Under the pieces are notes generated by a model that worked only from the letters and a program-made list of their open reading frames with translations, was not told where the DNA came from and made no database searches. DNA of 64,000 nt from assembly GCF_001748145.1 (NCBI RefSeq), contig NZ_BCQA01000001.1, positions 6,040,501 through 6,104,500 on the forward strand, in the 5' to 3' direction. Origin of the DNA: Bosea sp. BIWAKO-01 (lineage in GTDB: Bacteria; Pseudomonadota; Alphaproteobacteria; Rhizobiales; Beijerinckiaceae). Each line of letters starts with the position of its first letter. Position 1 is the first letter of the stretch. Below are positions 62,081 through 64,000 of this stretch, one piece after another. The position numbers and the translations under genes are program-made.

Positions 62081-62595
62081 ACCAGATTCCGGCGCTCCTT
62101 CGCGTGTTTGCGTATCTGTCGCTCCTGACGGTCGGCGGCGGCATGGCCGCCTTTCCCGAGCTGAAGGACCTGACCGTCGATGTCCATGCCTGGCTCACCT
62201 TCCCGCAGCTGGTCCATCTCTACAGCGTGGGACAATTGGCCCCCGGCCCCAACATGATGATGATCGTTCCCATCGGGGATTGGGCCGCCGGCCCACTCGG
62301 GGCCATCCTGGTGGTCCTTGCCTTCTTCGGCCCGACTTCCCTCCTCACCTTCGTCGTCGGGCGCGGGTGGGCGAAACTCGAAAACTGGCCCTGGCGGAGG
62401 TCCATCCAGCAGGGACTTGCGCCGGTCTCGATCGGGCTACTTCTGGCCGGATGCTTCACCATGGCGAAGGGCGCGATCTTCGGGCTCGAGACCGCAGCGA
62501 TCGCTGTCGGAGTCCTCCTGATGCTTCTGCAATACAAGGTCAATCCGGCGCTGCTGGTTCTGGGAGGGGCATTGGTCGGGCTGCTTTCGTTTTGA
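62077..62595 (+). CDS. chromate transporter ChrA, second half (split type)
   Basis: The 172-residue partner CHR domain has LSLLTVGGGMAAFPELKDL, HLYSVGQLAPGPNMMMIVPI and GPTSLLTFVVGRG, all CHR signatures. Overlap of ATGA with the first half ensures co-translation. Together they probably form the complete transporter. A ChrB-domain gene lies far away at 7744, and no full ChrB is here. Confidence 0.9.
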   Translation: MNQIPALLRVFAYLSLLTVGGGMAAFPELKDLTVDVHAWLTFPQLVHLYSVGQLAPGPNMMMIVPIGDWAAGPLGAILVVLAFFGPTSLLTFVVGRGWAKLENWPWRRSIQQGLAPVSIGLLLAGCFTMAKGAIFGLETAAIAVGVLLMLLQYKVNPALLVLGGALVGLLSF

Positions 62596-62739
62596 AGCAC
62601 CCGCGCCGGCCCATGCCGAAACGCCTGACGGATCTCGCTGGCCCTGGCCATAAGCGCTCAGTGGCCCGCAGTCGGCACGCCCTTCCGTTCACCTCGCTCG
62701 CATCCGGTAGCGCTCTATACGTGCAATCGACAGCCGGCC

Positions 62740-63066
62740 TCAGCGCGACAGGAGATTGCGCGCGAGCATCACCGCTGCGGCATCGCCCGAACCTCCCCGC
62801 GTCGTCGGCATGACGTTCCCGGCTTTGAGCATGAATTCGGTCATGACGCGCAGGATTTGCTCGTCCGATTGGGCCACGCCCGCGGCGTCAAAGTCCTCGC
62901 GGATCTTGCTGAACACGTCACTGCGTTCGGGATCGACCGTGCCCCTGGCGAGGTCGTCTGCATAGGCATCGGCATCCCGGCCCGTGAGTGCCAATTTCTC
63001 AGCGGCCCACCGGCCGAGGAGCTTGTTGCGGATGATTGTCCTCTGCACATCGTTTGAACTGGTCAT
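62740..63066 (-). CDS. DUF1476 protein (ATPase zeta-subunit-like paralogue)
   Basis: The 108-residue protein matches the family of the alphaproteobacterial F1-ATPase zeta inhibitor: RNKLLGRWAAEKLALTGRDA and VFSKIREDFDAAGVAQSDEQ. The usual N-terminal inhibitory stretch of roughly 25 residues before RNKLLG is cut to about 12, and the C-terminus is longer than usual (NVMPTTRGGSGDAAA...). It may be a paralogue without inhibitory function. It converges with chrA. Confidence 0.85.
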   Translation of the reverse strand: MTSSNDVQRTIIRNKLLGRWAAEKLALTGRDADAYADDLARGTVDPERSDVFSKIREDFDAAGVAQSDEQILRVMTEFMLKAGNVMPTTRGGSGDAAAVMLARNLLSR

Positions 63067-63196
63067 TCAAAATCCTCCGATCGCCGGCCGTTGAATGCGC
63101 CTTTCTCAACTGGCTCCGTGTCCCGATGGATTGCATCATCGGAACAGGTGCAGGTTCAGGATGGTATCTCAACAAAGCCAGTTGGAAATCGGCCTC

Positions 63197-64000
63197 TCAC
63201 GTTTTCTGGTCAGGACCCAATCCGGTTGCGTTTGCGGATAGCGCGTTCAACGCCGTGTAGCGTTCGATGGCAGCGCGTGTGCTGGAGAGTAACCGGTCCG
63301 GGCCGAGCAATGTGTCCAGACCTGCATGGCGAATGACCTCAAGCGGACCAGGATTGAGGTCCACGAACCAGACCGTGATACCCCGTTCTGTCATGCGCTT
63401 CTCGCCTTCCAGCAGCATCTGGAGGGCCGAGTACTCGATGTCTGCAATTCGGCTGAGGTCGAGCGCGAGGACCCGCGGCTTATGCTGACCAACAAGAACG
63501 GAGATCTGGTCAGCCACATCCTGGGCATTGACGAAGAAGAGCCGCCCTTCAGGCCGCACGATCAACAACCCCTCGAAGGTTTCGTCATCAGGGTTTTCAG
63601 GATCGAGAGGGCGGAGCAGATCCGATCCACGCTGGCGGCCGATGACCGCAACGTGGGGATGGAAAGTCTGGCTGGCTAGTCCAATCAGGGACAGGATGAT
63701 TGCGATGACAATGCCCTGAAGGGTTCCAAAGATCAGGACGCCAATGGTTGCGACGATCGCCCAGCGGAACTCCATCCTGCGCACCTTGCGAATGGCGTTG
63801 AACTCCGCCGGCTGGATGAGCGGAATGGAGTAGACGATGACGATGGCTGCCAGCGTGGCATTCGGCAGGAGCCCGAGCAAAGGCGCGAACAGGAGCATGG
63901 TTGCAAGGGCCGCAGCCGCTGTCACCAGCGAGGCCGCCTGGGTTCGCCCGCCCGCTGCGCGAACAACGCCCGTTTGCGACGTGCCGCCGCCGCCCGGCAT
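63197..64000 (-). CDS. SulP-family transporter with STAS domain (5' end outside window)
   Basis: The visible 267 residues are the C-terminal part of a SulP anion transporter. The transmembrane segments include AALATMLLFAPLLGLLPNAT and WAIVATIGVLIFGTLQGIVI. The cytoplasmic STAS domain has EGRLFFVNAQDVADQISVLV and LALDLSRIADIEYSALQMLL. The substrate could be sulfate, bicarbonate or another anion. The gene starts beyond position 64000. Confidence 0.92.
   Translation of the reverse strand: MPGGGGTSQTGVVRAAGGRTQAASLVTAAAALATMLLFAPLLGLLPNATLAAIVIVYSIPLIQPAEFNAIRKVRRMEFRWAIVATIGVLIFGTLQGIVIAIILSLIGLASQTFHPHVAVIGRQRGSDLLRPLDPENPDDETFEGLLIVRPEGRLFFVNAQDVADQISVLVGQHKPRVLALDLSRIADIEYSALQMLLEGEKRMTERGITVWFVDLNPGPLEVIRHAGLDTLLGPDRLLSSTRAAIERYTALNALSANATGLGPDQKT

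Overview
The window is high-GC DNA with the gene content of an alphaproteobacterium, most likely Hyphomicrobiales (Bosea, Methylobacterium or a relative). The indicators are a DUF1476 protein (family of the alphaproteobacterial F1-ATPase zeta subunit), phasin-family genes, a TAXI-type binding protein, a TolB-like/TPR regulator, a ChrB-type protein and class V aminotransferase/ABC loci. The genus is inference. No rRNA or tRNA gene was found.

Layout. 0.4-6 kb: a binding-protein-dependent sugar-type ABC operon (binding protein, two permeases, class V aminotransferase; no ATPase in view) divergent from a LacI regulator. 6-8.4 kb: a GNAT acetyltransferase, then an FTR1-like membrane protein divergent from a ChrB N-terminal-domain protein, with a perfect dyad between them. 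8.9-15.8 kb: an arylsulfatase, a LysR/MFS efflux pair with two adjacent palindromes, and a LuxR-type regulator. 16-19 kb: a three-gene operon of type III polyketide synthase, ICMT-like methyltransferase and MFS exporter. 19.2-19.8 kb: crcB under a fluoride riboswitch with an intrinsic terminator. 20-26 kb: a degraded IS5-type remnant, a second large arylsulfatase, phzF, and two overlapping polysaccharide deacetylase genes. 27.8-29.5 kb: motA-motB. 30-36 kb: an aldehyde dehydrogenase, two phasin-like genes and a DUF533 protein.

37-47 kb is a scarred accessory zone. It holds an IS30 remnant, a complete IS1182-family element plus a truncated second copy separated by a truncated amidohydrolase gene, an IS110 scrap, a phasin remnant, a zinc-ribbon protein resembling the front half of an IS1595 transposase, a frameshifted SABATH-type methyltransferase and the tail of an RND metal pump. 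47-64 kb returns to ordinary genes: a diguanylate cyclase, a small mercury-type cluster (MerR, MerT-like, a cysteine-rich protein), a secreted protein coupled to a LuxR-type regulator, a TolB/TPR protein, a TAXI binding protein, a BKACE/VOC/carboxymuconolactone-decarboxylase-like cluster, a CYTH-like protein with a split chromate transporter, a DUF1476 paralogue and a SulP transporter cut by the window edge.

A recurring theme is short duplicated gene fragments. A piece of phzF lies beside crcB, a piece of the second deacetylase lies beside motB, and a piece of a phasin lies at 44.2 kb. A dispersed palindromic element occurs at 10.7 and 32.5 kb. The best candidates for new biology are the polyketide synthase operon, the ChrB/FTR1-like divergent pair with its shared dyad, and the zinc-ribbon protein at 44.3 kb. 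All calls come from reading the sequence; no database search was run.
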